A stretch of 64,000 nt of DNA from assembly GCF_010729105.1 (NCBI RefSeq), contig NZ_AP022573.1, forward strand, positions 3,596,001 through 3,660,000. The letters run 5' to 3'. The DNA comes from Mycobacterium saskatchewanense. Lineage in GTDB: Bacteria > Actinomycetota > Actinomycetes > Mycobacteriales > Mycobacteriaceae. Shown in pieces: positions 1-9,754 of the stretch. A model generated the notes under the pieces. The model saw nothing but the letters and a program-made list of their open reading frames with translations. It ran no database searches and was not told the DNA's origin. Within the stretch, counting starts at the first letter, position 1. Every line of letters begins with the position of its first letter. A program made the translations under genes and the position numbers.

Positions 1-426
1 ACCGCCGTGTACAACGTGCTGCCGCAGTGGGCCAAGTTGACGGCCAAGCCGAAGACGATGTTCATCGGGGGGCCGGTGAAGCGCGACGCGGCCCTGTGTC
101 TGGCGACGTTGCGCGTCGGCGCAGATCCCCAGGACGCACCGGGGCTGCGGCATGTGGCCGGGCGGGTGGTCATGGTCGATCTGGACGCCGACCCCGATGC
201 CGTCGCGCCGCTGGTCGAGGGGGTGCGGATCTTCGCGGGATACTCCGGCTGGACCATCGGCCAGTTGGAGGGCGAGATTGAACGCGATGACTGGATTGTC
301 TTGTCCGCGTTGCCTTCTGATGTGCTGGTCGGCCCACGGTCCGACCTATGGAGCCAGGTGCTGCGCCGCCAGCCGTTGCCGCTTTCGATGCTGGCGACCC
401 ATCCGATCGACGTCAGCCGAAACTAG
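1..426 (+). CDS. YqgE/AlgH family protein (UPF0301), 3' part
   Basis: The frame is already open at the first base, so the N-terminal part lies outside the window; about 141 codons remain of a family usually near 190-200 residues. The visible part has the family's features: a GGPV segment near the start, a central IFAGYSGW stretch, and a C-terminal tail around WSQVLRR. It is the likely orthologue of Rv0038, the gene before the Rv0039c membrane protein in M. tuberculosis, and that gene follows here convergently after 3 bases. No biochemical function is established for the family. Confidence 0.88.
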   Translation, partial: TAVYNVLPQWAKLTAKPKTMFIGGPVKRDAALCLATLRVGADPQDAPGLRHVAGRVVMVDLDADPDAVAPLVEGVRIFAGYSGWTIGQLEGEIERDDWIVLSALPSDVLVGPRSDLWSQVLRRQPLPLSMLATHPIDVSRN

Positions 427-429
427 CTA

Positions 430-762
430 TCAGCTGCAGGCCTGAGTGCAGGCGGCGCATCGGCCACCACAACTGGGTGGCGCCGCCGCCTCCCCGCGAA
501 CCGCGAAGCGCGCAGTCTGATACGAACCGGCGGCCAAGGTGCCCAACGAGCCGGCGACACAGACGATCAGCACCACCAGAGCGGTCTTCGGCGATGCCGC
601 CAGCGCCACCACCCCGCCGGCGGCCAACATCACCGCGGCGGCGAATTGCGCAGGCGCCATCGCGCGCAGCGCCAGCTGCGTCCGGTTATGTGAGAGCGAC
701 CAAGTCCCGAACCCGGCGGAGGCCACCGCCGCAAACACGCACAGCACGCCCGCAATCAGCAT
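430..762 (-). CDS. small membrane protein (Rv0039c-like)
   Basis: This 110-residue protein has three hydrophobic segments: residues about 1-18 (starting MLIAGVLCVFAA), about 36-57 (alanine- and valine-rich) and about 60-80. A short cysteine-containing hydrophilic tail (CGGRCAACTQAC) follows. Position between the YqgE gene and the mtc28 homologue matches Rv0039c, an uncharacterised membrane protein. The tail cysteines could bind metal or form disulfides, but that is inference. No function can be assigned. Confidence 0.75.
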   Translation of the reverse strand: MLIAGVLCVFAAVASAGFGTWSLSHNRTQLALRAMAPAQFAAAVMLAAGGVVALAASPKTALVVLIVCVAGSLGTLAAGSYQTARFAVRGEAAAPPSCGGRCAACTQACS

Positions 763-830
763 GCGCCCACAATACGAGCCCGCTCTTCGCTCCGCTCGGC
801 TGGCTCCGGGCGGTTTCGCGCGGCGCCGGC

Positions 831-1919
831 TCAGTGCTGGAGAAACGAAAAGTTCGGCAGCGGCGGCAGCCCGGGCACCATCGCCAAGAGGCTGGGCGCA
901 GGCTGCGGTGCCGCCGGCTGAACGGGCACCGGTGCGGCCGCCGCGGGCAGCCCCGCGGGGCTCGCCGCAGGCAACGGCGCCGTCGGCGTCGTGGCCGGCG
1001 CCTGCGCGGGGAGCCCGGCCGCGGTCGCCGCGGGAGTCCGGGCGGGCGCCGGAGCGGTGACAAGGGGCGCGGGAGAGCCAGCACCGGGCGCGGTGACCCG
1101 GAAGCCGTTGACGATCGCGTCCGTGGCCGGTGCGTCCGCGACGGCCACCGCACGGTCGGTCGTCACCGACATCGACACCAGGTACTTGTCGCGCCCGGAC
1201 GAAGCGATGACGTGGCGGCGCGAGGTGTTGAGCGTCATGTCACCGTCGCGGTACGTGCCTTCGATCACCGACGACGGGAAGCCACCGAAATCGGCCATCG
1301 ACGCGTTGGTGGTCTGCCACGCCGGCAGCTTCTGGCTGTCGACGAAGCCGTGGGCGATGGCTTCTTTGGGATCGAAGTTGCCCACCAGCTTGTACACGAC
1401 GACCTGGGCGTTCGAGCTGTAGATGCTGCTGCCCTGCCGGTCGGCAATCACCGCGAACGCGTCCGGGACGTTGGGATCGGGCACCTGCGTCCAGCGGGGC
1501 GGCACCGGCAACGTGATGTCGAGCGCGTTGAATCCCTGGGGTTTCTGCGGCTCGAGCTTGACTCCCTTCGACTGCAGGTATTCACGGAGCGTGCCGGAGA
1601 CCGCCGGGGTGACGGCCGGTGGCGCCGGGGGAGCTGCGGGCGGCGCCGCGGTGGTTCCGGTCGCGCCGGGGGCCGTCGCGAGAACCGGCGGGGCGAACGG
1701 GTTGGCCGCCGGGGGGGCGGCGAGGAACCTGTTGGGCCCTTGCCCGGGTGCGGCGGCGATGTTCTGCGGGGCCGGCATCGGGGCGGGGACTCCGGGCACC
1801 GGGGGTGCCGGGAACACGGGGTCAGCCGATGCGGTCGCGCCGGCGAAGACCGTGACACCGATTGCACCGGCGGCGAGACCTCCTGCGAATACCCGTAAAG
1901 CACGGGTCGTCTGAATCAT
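831..1919 (-). CDS. mtc28: secreted proline-rich antigen, LpqN/LpqT-like (Mtc28)
   Basis: A 362-residue exported protein. Residues 1-32 form a signal peptide with a hydrophobic core ending in an AxA-type site (ATASADP). A long Pro/Ala-rich region follows to about residue 105. A globular domain at about 110-270 resembles the LpqN/LpqT family ([15 protein letters not shown], then [15 protein letters not shown]). The last 90 residues are again Pro/Ala low-complexity. The M. tuberculosis homologue Rv0040c is a secreted 28 kDa antigen of about 310 residues, so the Pro/Ala tails are longer here. It is divergent from leuS, as in M. tuberculosis. Confidence 0.87.
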   Translation of the reverse strand: MIQTTRALRVFAGGLAAGAIGVTVFAGATASADPVFPAPPVPGVPAPMPAPQNIAAAPGQGPNRFLAAPPAANPFAPPVLATAPGATGTTAAPPAAPPAPPAVTPAVSGTLREYLQSKGVKLEPQKPQGFNALDITLPVPPRWTQVPDPNVPDAFAVIADRQGSSIYSSNAQVVVYKLVGNFDPKEAIAHGFVDSQKLPAWQTTNASMADFGGFPSSVIEGTYRDGDMTLNTSRRHVIASSGRDKYLVSMSVTTDRAVAVADAPATDAIVNGFRVTAPGAGSPAPLVTAPAPARTPAATAAGLPAQAPATTPTAPLPAASPAGLPAAAAPVPVQPAAPQPAPSLLAMVPGLPPLPNFSFLQH

Positions 1920-2091
1920 CTGCGTCGGTCCTTCCAGTGGCCGGGGGTACCAGCACCCATGGTTAGACGCCGACTGTAACCAGTGGTCAGAGGCGGTGAA
2001 CAGGCTCGAAATCGAGCTGGGATGAACCTCTGATCCGTGCGCGACGGAACCGATATCAACCTGTGGCCGGCGGCCCCGTCGTGTCGGCCCT

Positions 2092-2106
2092 TATACCCTG
2101 TTCGGG
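2092..2106 (+). promoter_or_regulatory. -10 element and likely leaderless start of leuS
   Basis: A TATACCCT run (containing TACCCT, fitting mycobacterial TANNNT) ends 7 bases before the GTG chosen as the leuS start, so transcription would begin at or next to that GTG. No Shine-Dalgarno sequence precedes it. This fits a leaderless mRNA, which is common in mycobacteria. It is inferred from spacing only. Confidence 0.4.
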
Positions 2107-5003
2107 TGACCGACTCCCCGACCACCGTGCCCGCGAGCGACTCCGGTGCCCCGACGGATGCCGACGCGCCGAGGTATCGCTACACGGCGTCCCTGGCTGG
2201 CCGTATCGAAAGCGCCTGGCAGGAGAACTGGGCGAAACTCGGGACGTTCAACGTGCCGAACCCGGTCGGCGACCTGGCACCGAGCGACGGGACCCCGGTG
2301 CCGGCGGACAAGCTGTTCGTGCAGGACATGTTCCCCTACCCGTCGGGCGACGGATTGCATGTCGGCCACCCGCTGGGCTACATCGCCACCGACGTCTACG
2401 CCCGCTATTTCCGCATGACGGGTCACAACGTGCTGCACGCGTTGGGGTTCGACGCCTTCGGGCTGCCCGCCGAGCAATACGCGGTCCAGACCGGCACGCA
2501 CCCGCGCACCAGGACCGAGGCCAACGTGGTCAATTTCCGGCGGCAGCTGGGACGCCTGGGCCTTGGGCACGACAGCAGGCGCAGCTTCTCCACCACCGAC
2601 GTCGACTTCTACAAGTGGACGCAGTGGATTTTCCTGCAGATCTACAACGCCTGGTTCGACACCGCCGCCAAGAAGGCGCGTCCGATCGCCGACCTGGTGG
2701 TCGAATTCGATTCGGGCGCACGCCGCCTCGATGACGGCCGCGACTGGGCCGCGCTGTCGGCGGGGGAGCGGGCCGACGTGGTCGACAGCTTCCGCCTGGT
2801 CTACCGGGCGGACTCGATGGTCAACTGGTGCCCCGGACTGGGAACGGTGCTGGCCAACGAAGAGGTCACCTCCGATGGGCGCAGCGACCGCGGCAACTTC
2901 CCGGTGTTCCGGAAACGTCTGCGGCAGTGGATGATGCGGATAACGGCATACGCGGACCGCCTGCTCGACGACTTGGACGTGCTGGACTGGCCCGACCAGG
3001 TGAAAACCATGCAGCGCAACTGGATCGGCCGTTCCACGGGCGTGCAGGCGCTGTTCGTGGCGACCGGGAACGGCTCCGACGTGGACATCGAGGTGTTCAC
3101 CACGCGGCCCGACACGCTGTTCGGCGCGACGTACCTGGTGCTGGCGCCCGAGCATGAGCTGGTCGACGGCTTGGTGGCCGAGGCGTGGCCGGATGGCACC
3201 GACCCGCGCTGGACGTACGGCGGGGCCACGCCGGCGGAGGCGGTCGCGGCCTACCGCCGTGCGATCGCCGCGAAGTCGGACCTGGAACGACAGGAGAGCA
3301 AGGACAAGACGGGCGTCTTCTTGGGCAGCTACGCGATCAATCCGGCCAACGGCGAACGGGTGCCGATCTTCATCGCGGATTACGTGTTGGCCGGCTATGG
3401 CACCGGGGCGATCATGGCGGTTCCCGGCCATGACCAGCGCGACTGGGACTTCGCCCGCGAGTTCGGCCTGCCGATCGTGGAAGTGATTGCGGGTGGCGAT
3501 GTTTCGGAATCGGCACACACCGGCGACGGTGTGCTTGTCAACTCCGGGTATCTCGACGGAATGGACGTGGCTTCGGCCAAAGACGCCATCACCAAGCGCC
3601 TGGAGGCCGAGGGCCGCGGCCGGGCGCGCATCGAGTTCAAGCTGCGCGACTGGCTTTTCGCCCGCCAGCGATACTGGGGCGAGCCGTTTCCAGTCGTTTA
3701 CGGAGAAGACGGGCGCGCGCACGCGCTCGATGAGACCGCCCTGCCCGTCGAACTGCCCGACGTGCCGGACTACTCGCCGGTTCTGTTCGATCCCGACGAC
3801 GCCGACAGCGAGCCGTCGCCACCGCTGGCCAAGGCCACCGACTGGGTGCACGTGGAGCTGGATCTGGGCGACGGGTTGAAGCCCTACGCCCGCGACACGA
3901 ACGTGATGCCGCAATGGGCGGGCAGCTCCTGGTACGAGCTGCGGTATACCGATCCGCACAACTCGGAACGGTTCTGCGCCAAGGAAAACGAAGAGTACTG
4001 GATGGGTCCGCGGCCGGCCGAGCACGGGCCCCGCGATCCCGGTGGAGTCGACCTGTATGTCGGTGGGGCCGAGCACGCCGTTCTGCATCTGCTGTATGCG
4101 CGGTTCTGGCACAAGGTCCTCTACGACCTCGGCCACGTCAGTTCTCGCGAGCCTTACCGCAGGCTGATCAACCAGGGTTACATACAGGCCTTCGCCTACA
4201 CCGACGCCCGAGGCTCCTACGTGCCCGCCAACCAAGTTGTCGAACGCGGCGATCGATTCTTCTATCCTGCGGCCGACGGCGAGATCGAGGTGTTTCAGGA
4301 GTTCGGGAAAATCGGTAAGAGCCTGAAGAATTCGATATCACCGGACGAGATCTGCGACGAATACGGCGCGGACACGCTGCGCGTGTACGAGATGTCGATG
4401 GGCCCGCTCGAAGCGTCCCGGCCGTGGGCCACCAAGGACGTCGTGGGCGCGCATCGCTTCCTGCAGCGGGTGTGGCGACTGGTCGTCGATGAGCAGACCG
4501 GCGACATCAGGGTGGTCGACGGGCACGAGCTGGGCGCGGCCACCCTGCGGGTGCTGCACCGCACCATCGCGGGCGTCACCGAAGACTATGTGGCGCTGCG
4601 GAACAACACCGCGACCGCCAAGCTGATCGAGTACACCAACTTCCTCACCAAGGAGCACCGCGAGTCGGTGCCGCGCGCGGCGGTCGAGCCGTTGGTGTTG
4701 ATGCTGGCGCCGCTGGCCCCGCATCTGGCGGAAGAACTGTGGTTGCGGCTGGGCCACGCCAGGTCATTGGCGCACGGCCCGTTCCCGGTCGCCGATCCCG
4801 CATACCTTGTCGACGACACCGTCGAGTATCCGGTGCAGGTCAACGGCAAGGTGCGCAGCCGCGTGGTGGTCGCCGCCGACGCCGACCAGGAGACGCTGAA
4901 GGCCACGGCGCTCGCCGACGAGAAGGTCCAGGGATTCCTGGCCGGAGCGACGCCGCGCAAGGTGATCGTGGTTCCCGGTCGGCTGGTCAACCTCGTGGTC
5001 TGA
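2106..5003 (+). CDS. leuS: leucyl-tRNA synthetase
   Basis: This cytoplasmic class I aminoacyl-tRNA synthetase charges tRNA-Leu. The protein is about 965 residues, the expected mycobacterial length. The HIGH-type motif appears as HVGHPLG after MFPYPSG. The CP1 editing domain lies in the middle ([12 protein letters not shown], later [15 protein letters not shown]). The KMSKS-type loop is KIGKSLKNS, and the C-terminal VNGKVR region is present. An upstream in-frame ATG exists, but homology to the M. tuberculosis protein and the promoter spacing favour the GTG beginning VTDSPTT. It is convergent with the downstream SDR gene. Confidence 0.97.
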   Translation: MTDSPTTVPASDSGAPTDADAPRYRYTASLAGRIESAWQENWAKLGTFNVPNPVGDLAPSDGTPVPADKLFVQDMFPYPSGDGLHVGHPLGYIATDVYARYFRMTGHNVLHALGFDAFGLPAEQYAVQTGTHPRTRTEANVVNFRRQLGRLGLGHDSRRSFSTTDVDFYKWTQWIFLQIYNAWFDTAAKKARPIADLVVEFDSGARRLDDGRDWAALSAGERADVVDSFRLVYRADSMVNWCPGLGTVLANEEVTSDGRSDRGNFPVFRKRLRQWMMRITAYADRLLDDLDVLDWPDQVKTMQRNWIGRSTGVQALFVATGNGSDVDIEVFTTRPDTLFGATYLVLAPEHELVDGLVAEAWPDGTDPRWTYGGATPAEAVAAYRRAIAAKSDLERQESKDKTGVFLGSYAINPANGERVPIFIADYVLAGYGTGAIMAVPGHDQRDWDFAREFGLPIVEVIAGGDVSESAHTGDGVLVNSGYLDGMDVASAKDAITKRLEAEGRGRARIEFKLRDWLFARQRYWGEPFPVVYGEDGRAHALDETALPVELPDVPDYSPVLFDPDDADSEPSPPLAKATDWVHVELDLGDGLKPYARDTNVMPQWAGSSWYELRYTDPHNSERFCAKENEEYWMGPRPAEHGPRDPGGVDLYVGGAEHAVLHLLYARFWHKVLYDLGHVSSREPYRRLINQGYIQAFAYTDARGSYVPANQVVERGDRFFYPAADGEIEVFQEFGKIGKSLKNSISPDEICDEYGADTLRVYEMSMGPLEASRPWATKDVVGAHRFLQRVWRLVVDEQTGDIRVVDGHELGAATLRVLHRTIAGVTEDYVALRNNTATAKLIEYTNFLTKEHRESVPRAAVEPLVLMLAPLAPHLAEELWLRLGHARSLAHGPFPVADPAYLVDDTVEYPVQVNGKVRSRVVVAADADQETLKATALADEKVQGFLAGATPRKVIVVPGRLVNLVV

Positions 5004-5024
5004 GAGCCGCGCTTGCGATCGCCA

Positions 5025-5696
5025 CTAGCGCTGGCCGGGCCGCAACACCACCTCGTGGACATGCCCGTCGCGCGGCATGCTCACCGCGTAGGCGACGGCG
5101 CCGGCCACGGTCTCCGGCCGCAGGATTTTGGTGGGGTCGTACTGGCCGCCTTCGAACGCGACCAGTTCACGTTGCATGGCGCTGTCGGTGCGGCCCGGAT
5201 AGACCGTGGTCACCCGCAGGGCTGGTTCGTCTTCGCGCAGGGAATCGGCGAAGGCGCGCAGCGCGAACTTACTGGCGGCATACGAGGCCATGCCGGGCGA
5301 AACCTTTCGGCCCGCACCCGAGTTGATGAACACGACGTGGCCGCGAGCCCGGCGTAACGCCGGCAACAGTGTCAGCGTAAGTTCAACGGCGCCAAAAACA
5401 TTGACGGCGAACGTGGCGCGCCACTCTTCCACGCTCGATTCGGCGACATGGCCTGGGATGGATACGCCCGCGTTGTGGACCAACACGTCGAGCTCGTCGA
5501 CGATCTCGCAGGCCGCCTCGATGTCGTCGCTGTCGGTCAAGTCCAGGGGGAAGGTGGTGGCGCCAAGCCCCGCGGCGACGGCGTCTAGCCGCTCCGAGGG
5601 CCGACCGGCCAGCAGCAGGGTGTGTGTAGTGGCGAGCGCAGTGGCGATAGCCGAACCGATGCCGCCGCCAGCGCCAGTGATGAGTGCAGTGGGCAT
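5025..5696 (-). CDS. short-chain dehydrogenase/reductase
   Basis: This 223-residue classical SDR has the N-terminal dinucleotide-binding GAGGGIG at residues 8-14, NAG in the middle of the sheet, and the catalytic Tyr-x3-Lys as YAASK following a serine-containing strand (FINSGAG). The C-terminal substrate region is short, ending VLRPGQR. The substrate is not evident. It lies tail-to-tail with leuS and shortly downstream of the MarR gene on the same strand, so the two may be co-transcribed. Confidence 0.9.
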   Translation of the reverse strand: MPTALITGAGGGIGSAIATALATTHTLLLAGRPSERLDAVAAGLGATTFPLDLTDSDDIEAACEIVDELDVLVHNAGVSIPGHVAESSVEEWRATFAVNVFGAVELTLTLLPALRRARGHVVFINSGAGRKVSPGMASYAASKFALRAFADSLREDEPALRVTTVYPGRTDSAMQRELVAFEGGQYDPTKILRPETVAGAVAYAVSMPRDGHVHEVVLRPGQR

Positions 5697-5733
5697 GCTC
5701 GAAGTCTACGTGTGATGCGAATCCAATTGCGTA

Positions 5734-6240
5734 CTAGGCGCTTTCGTCACAGACCGGCGGATCGCCCGCGGGCCCGGGCGTCGGCTCACGCGAGGCGAGC
5801 CGCTCCAGCGGCGCCAGCGCTTCTTTCAGGGTCTCCACGTCGGATACGGGGAGTTGACTGAGCATGGCCGCCAAGGCGGCGCGGCGGCTCGCCAGTGATT
5901 CGCCGTGTACGGCACGGCCCCGCTGCGTGATGTCGACCAGCACCGCGCGCAGGTCGGACGGGTCCCGCGATCGCTTCACGAGGCCGATCTTCTCCAGCCG
6001 GCGAATGGCCACGGTGGTGGTGGGTGTGCGCACCCGTTCGTGCGCCGCGAGGTCCGTCATCCGGATGGGGCCTTGATCGAGCAGGGTGACCAGAATCGAC
6101 AGCTGAGCCAGGGTCAGATCTCCGGCCGCGGCCCCGGTGGGATCCCCCCGACGCAGAATCGAAGCCAACTTGGACAGCGCGCGGTGCAAGCCTTCCGCAA
6201 GCTCGGTGACGTCGCCCGAGGCCGATTCGCTGTCCGCCAT
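5734..6240 (-). CDS. MarR family transcriptional regulator (Rv0042c-like)
   Basis: A 168-residue winged-helix regulator. The recognition-helix region reads MTDLAAHERVRTPTTTVAIRR, followed by a wing (KRSRDPSDLRAVLVDIT), the classic MarR D-x-R signature. The ATG beginning MADSES is chosen over an upstream in-frame start because the extra 22 residues do not resemble the family. In M. tuberculosis the same position holds Rv0042c. Ligand and targets are unknown; the flanking SDR and ABC importer are candidates only by proximity. Confidence 0.88.
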   Translation of the reverse strand: MADSESASGDVTELAEGLHRALSKLASILRRGDPTGAAAGDLTLAQLSILVTLLDQGPIRMTDLAAHERVRTPTTTVAIRRLEKIGLVKRSRDPSDLRAVLVDITQRGRAVHGESLASRRAALAAMLSQLPVSDVETLKEALAPLERLASREPTPGPAGDPPVCDESA

Positions 6241-6302
6241 AACCGGGCAGTCTAACCGGATATGTACCGCGGACAAGACGGCTATCGGGAGACTCGCTGC
6301 GG

Positions 6303-7052
6303 TCAAAGCACCCGCGACAGAAACCGCTGCAGGCGTTCGGTCTGCGGACTGTCGAATATCTGCTCCGGGGGCCCGGATTCCACGACCTTGCCGTGGTCCA
6401 TGAAGACGACTGTGTCCGACGCCGACCGGGCGAAACCCATTTCGTGCGTGACGACGAGCATTGTCATACCGCCGCCGCCGAGGTCTGCGATCAGTTGCAG
6501 AACTCCCTTGACCATCTCCGGATCTAGCGCCGAGGTCGCCTCGTCGAAGAACATCACCTGCGGCGACATTGCGAGCGCGCGCGCGATCGCGACCCGTTGC
6601 TGTTGGCCGCCGGACAGCGTGCCGGGTCGGGCACCGGCCTTGTGTTTCAGGCCAACTCGGTCCAGTTGAGCGAGCGCGAGCTCGCGCGCTTCGTCAGCTG
6701 GCAGCCGCCGCAGCTTCCGCGGCGCCATGGCCACGTTCTTGAGCACGCTGAGGTGCGGAAAGAGGTTGAAATTCTGGAAGACCATGCCGATGCGCTGGCG
6801 AAGCTCGGCGGGATTGTCACGCAACACCGATCGGCCGTCCAGCAGGATGTCGCCGCTGTCCGGCTCATTGAGTCGATTCAGGGTGCGCAGGAGCGTCGAC
6901 TTACCGGAACCCGACGGCCCGATGATTGCGACGGTGGTGCCCGCAGGCACCTCGAGGTCGACCCCGCGCAGGACCTTGTTACCGCCCAGAGTTTGGTGAA
7001 TGTCGGTGGCAGCCAGCGAAACTGGAGCGCGCCCGGCGGGGCCAGCCGTCAC
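6303..7052 (-). CDS. amino-acid ABC importer, ATP-binding subunit
   Basis: This is the cytoplasmic ATPase of a polar-amino-acid type (GlnQ/HisP-like) importer. Walker A is GPSGSGKST, the Q-loop follows in MVFQNFNLFPH, the signature is LSGGQQQR, Walker B ends FFDEATSALD, and the H-loop is VVTHEM. The start is a GTG overlapping the stop of the preceding permease gene by four bases (GTGA), so the two are translationally coupled. This pair is absent between the Rv0042c and Rv0043c orthologues in M. tuberculosis and is therefore an insertion relative to that gene order. Confidence 0.93.
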   Translation of the reverse strand: MTAGPAGRAPVSLAATDIHQTLGGNKVLRGVDLEVPAGTTVAIIGPSGSGKSTLLRTLNRLNEPDSGDILLDGRSVLRDNPAELRQRIGMVFQNFNLFPHLSVLKNVAMAPRKLRRLPADEARELALAQLDRVGLKHKAGARPGTLSGGQQQRVAIARALAMSPQVMFFDEATSALDPEMVKGVLQLIADLGGGGMTMLVVTHEMGFARSASDTVVFMDHGKVVESGPPEQIFDSPQTERLQRFLSRVL

Positions 7053-8845
7053 GTGATCTCCTGACCGAAGGTGTGGGCCAGCATGTCGGTGGGCTCAGTG
7101 GTGCCGGGGCCGCGGCGAAGTCGGGCGTCGATGTAGTTCACGAAATGCGTTAACGGGATAGTCAATATCAGATAGAACAGGCCGGCGGCGACCAACGGCG
7201 ACAGGCTGCCGGTCTGCGCGTTGAGGTCGCGGCCCACCTGAAACAGCTCCCGCTGGTCGGCGATCAATCCGAGGAAGTAGACCAACGCGGACGCCTTCAA
7301 CAGCCCGATGAACTGGTTGACCAGTGCCGGAAGGACCCGCCGAATTCCCTGCGGCACCACGACGAGCCGCATCGCGGCAGGATAACTGAAGCCGAGCGCG
7401 CGAGCGGCTTCCAGCTGCCCGGGGTCCACGCTTTGTATCCCGGCACGCAGGATCTCACCGATGTAGGCCGCCGCCATCAATCCGAGGGCGGCTATCCCGA
7501 GCGGGTAGGGGTTCTTGTTGGTCAGCCCACCCACCAGCGGCCCCACGCCCATCCCGATGATCAAGATGATCACCACCTCGGGCAGACCGCGGAAGATGTC
7601 GGTGTAGATCCGCGCCGGCCAGCGCACCCACCGCGAGTGCGAAATCCCGGCGATGGCAAGGATCATCCCCAGCACCAAGCCGATGACGATGGCGCAGTTC
7701 GTCAAGATCAACGTGTTGGGCAGCCCGGTGGTCAACAGGATGGGGATCGCCTGTCGATACATGTTCCAGTCGAAGAAGGAGTCCCGCAACTGCGCCAGCG
7801 TGGACTTCGGCGCCGGCGGGCCGGCCGGCTTTCGGTGCTGGCTCGCGACGATCGCGGCGAAGTCCGGCAGGTTCGGCGCCGGGACGGCCTTGGAGCCGGG
7901 TTTCCATCCGGGCGGCAGTGTCCGTGGCACCCATTCCGAATACAAGTTGGCCCATGTTCCGTCGGCGATGACGGCGTCGAGCCCCGAGTTCAGCGCATCG
8001 ACCAGGGGTTGGTTGTCGGGAGCGACCGCGTAGGCAACGAAAGTGCCCTTGCTGAAGGTATTGGCGACGACCGTCGCGGGGTCGCCCGGGCGGATCACGG
8101 TGGAGGCGAGGGTTCCGGGCGCCACCCAGGCATCGATCTGGCGGGTCTTGAGGTTGGCGTACAAGGTCGCGAAGCCCGGGTACTTCACGGGCTGCAGGTG
8201 CAGGGTATCGACGACGTAGGACTCCTCGACGGTTCCCTGCACCACGCCGATCCGCTGGCCGGCGGCCAGGTCGCTGAACTTGTGGATCGCTGAGCCGGGC
8301 GGCACCACGAGCGAGTAGAAGCCGAAGTCGTAGCCGTTGGTGAACGCGACGGTGCGGCGGCGCTTGTCGGTCGCCTTCACCGACGCCGAGCCCACGTCGA
8401 AGCGCCGGGACGCCACCTGGGCGAGCAACGCGGAGAAGTCCGTGCTCACGAAGCGGACTTGGAGGCCAAGCTTGCTGGCGATGGCCCGCAGCAGCTGGTT
8501 GTCGAAGCCGCTGAATTCGCCGGTGGGATTGATGCAGATGTCGGGCGGGGCATCCGACAGCGTCCCAACGGTCAAGACACCGCGTGTGCCGAGGCCGAGC
8601 GTGTCGACGTTGACCGCACTGAGTGGCTCGACGGTCGCGGTGGTGTGCTCGTCCTCGCCGCCCGCCGCACCACCTTCGGTCAGATCCTTGGGCAGGACAA
8701 CCGCGCTGTCCAACCCGCCCGGCGCGCACTGGTTCATGTCGGCGGCCACCGGTGCGGCCAACATGCCGCCCACCATGAGGATGGTCGCGACCAGTCCCAG
8801 TAGTCTGCCGCGGCGCTCGGGGCGCCGGCCCGCGCGAAAGTCCAT
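7049..8845 (-). CDS. amino-acid ABC importer: fused binding protein and permease
   Basis: One polypeptide of about 598 residues carries a signal/anchor segment (GLVATILMVGGMLAAPVAA), a family-3 solute-binding domain to about residue 315 (GEFSGFDNQLLRAIASKLGL, VRFVSTDFSALL), then a HisM-type permease domain from about 345. The permease has the EAA loop (EAARALGF, then VVPQGIRRVLPALVN) that contacts the ATPase. The fusion tethers the binding protein to the outside of the transporter. Substrate is probably glutamate/glutamine-like by family, not proven. ATG is chosen; a GTG three codons upstream is also possible. Confidence 0.9.
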   Translation of the reverse strand: MDFRAGRRPERRGRLLGLVATILMVGGMLAAPVAADMNQCAPGGLDSAVVLPKDLTEGGAAGGEDEHTTATVEPLSAVNVDTLGLGTRGVLTVGTLSDAPPDICINPTGEFSGFDNQLLRAIASKLGLQVRFVSTDFSALLAQVASRRFDVGSASVKATDKRRRTVAFTNGYDFGFYSLVVPPGSAIHKFSDLAAGQRIGVVQGTVEESYVVDTLHLQPVKYPGFATLYANLKTRQIDAWVAPGTLASTVIRPGDPATVVANTFSKGTFVAYAVAPDNQPLVDALNSGLDAVIADGTWANLYSEWVPRTLPPGWKPGSKAVPAPNLPDFAAIVASQHRKPAGPPAPKSTLAQLRDSFFDWNMYRQAIPILLTTGLPNTLILTNCAIVIGLVLGMILAIAGISHSRWVRWPARIYTDIFRGLPEVVIILIIGMGVGPLVGGLTNKNPYPLGIAALGLMAAAYIGEILRAGIQSVDPGQLEAARALGFSYPAAMRLVVVPQGIRRVLPALVNQFIGLLKASALVYFLGLIADQRELFQVGRDLNAQTGSLSPLVAAGLFYLILTIPLTHFVNYIDARLRRGPGTTEPTDMLAHTFGQEIT

Positions 8846-8893
8846 TGGTGCCACCGTATCGACCGACCGGCGGCTTGGCCCGGCGAGAGCCTG

Positions 8894-9634
8894 CTACAGC
8901 GCCAGTGACGGCTCGGCGCGCACCACCTCGGCCTCGGTGAGCGCCTCCAGCGGGTCGGCAGCGACGCGGCTCACGTCGTCGGGCGCGGTGAACACCCGGC
9001 GCCGAAACAGCTCGGCGAGCATGGTCTGGGCCATCAAGTAGGAGCGTCCGACGCATGCGCTCCGCGCGGCATCCGGATCATGCCGGTGGATCGCGGCCGT
9101 CTCGTCCTCGTAGAACGGCAGTATGTCGTGGCGGCTGCCCTGATAGGTCATCCAGAACACCCGGGGGATCAGGTTCTGCGAGGCGCGGATCAAGGCGTGC
9201 AGCCGCGGTCCCGCATACTCCTCGTTGAGTGTGCGCCGGTATTCAGCGGCGGCCTCGGAGAAGGTCCGGGCATCCTTCGCGCCTCGCAGCGTCCGCATGA
9301 GCGCATCGAGCTGGCCCAGGATCCGAGGGGTCGGGCCGGTCGCGGCGCGCGCCGACGCGATGCCGTTGAGCATGCCGTCCAGCTCGTGATGCTCGAGGAC
9401 GGTGGCCTCGTCGAAGCGCTCGACGAACGCGCCACGGTGGTAGCGCGTGGACACGATGCCGTCGTGCTCGAGCTGGACCAGTGCCTCCTGGATCGGGACG
9501 CGGCTGACTCCCAGACCAACCGCGATCTCGTTGCGGTCGACGCGGTCGCCGCTCCGCAGCTTCCCGGTCAGCACCAGATTGAGGATGTGCGAAACTACCA
9601 GGTCCTTCTCTTTGACCCCGTATTTCTTCGGCAT
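8894..9634 (-). CDS. GntR family transcriptional regulator (Rv0043c-like)
   Basis: A 246-residue FadR/FCD-type regulator. The N-terminal winged helix includes [17 protein letters not shown] and [14 protein letters not shown]. The C-terminal all-helical domain contains the histidine-rich metal/ligand pocket expected of FCD proteins (EHHELDG, later [11 protein letters not shown]). The start [11 protein letters not shown] matches the known mycobacterial orthologue, so an upstream ATG was rejected. Effector unknown. The gene lies just downstream of the F420 oxidoreductase and hydrolase genes, all on the minus strand. Confidence 0.9.
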   Translation of the reverse strand: MPKKYGVKEKDLVVSHILNLVLTGKLRSGDRVDRNEIAVGLGVSRVPIQEALVQLEHDGIVSTRYHRGAFVERFDEATVLEHHELDGMLNGIASARAATGPTPRILGQLDALMRTLRGAKDARTFSEAAAEYRRTLNEEYAGPRLHALIRASQNLIPRVFWMTYQGSRHDILPFYEDETAAIHRHDPDAARSACVGRSYLMAQTMLAELFRRRVFTAPDDVSRVAADPLEALTEAEVVRAEPSLAL

Positions 9635-9754
9635 CTGTGTTCTCAAGTCTCTTCCCACCAGCTTGGGCCAGCTGGCGCTGAGAAGTTAATCATGACTTGG
9701 CGCGCGCTTAAAGGTGTTTGGCCGATGAAGCCGCGGTGAACGCGGCCCGCCGGC

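Noticed and set aside
348..1898. A 516-codon plus-strand open frame
   Set aside because: It is the Arg-rich antisense shadow of the mtc28 and Rv0039c-like genes; the minus-strand frames have signal peptide, domain homology and natural composition.
2091..4235. A 714-codon minus-strand open frame
   Set aside because: It runs antisense to leuS, which has all synthetase motifs. High GC explains the lack of stops.
7455..9056. A 533-codon minus-strand frame over the ABC permease
   Set aside because: It is Arg/Ala-rich and out of frame with the fused binding protein-permease, which has clear motifs.
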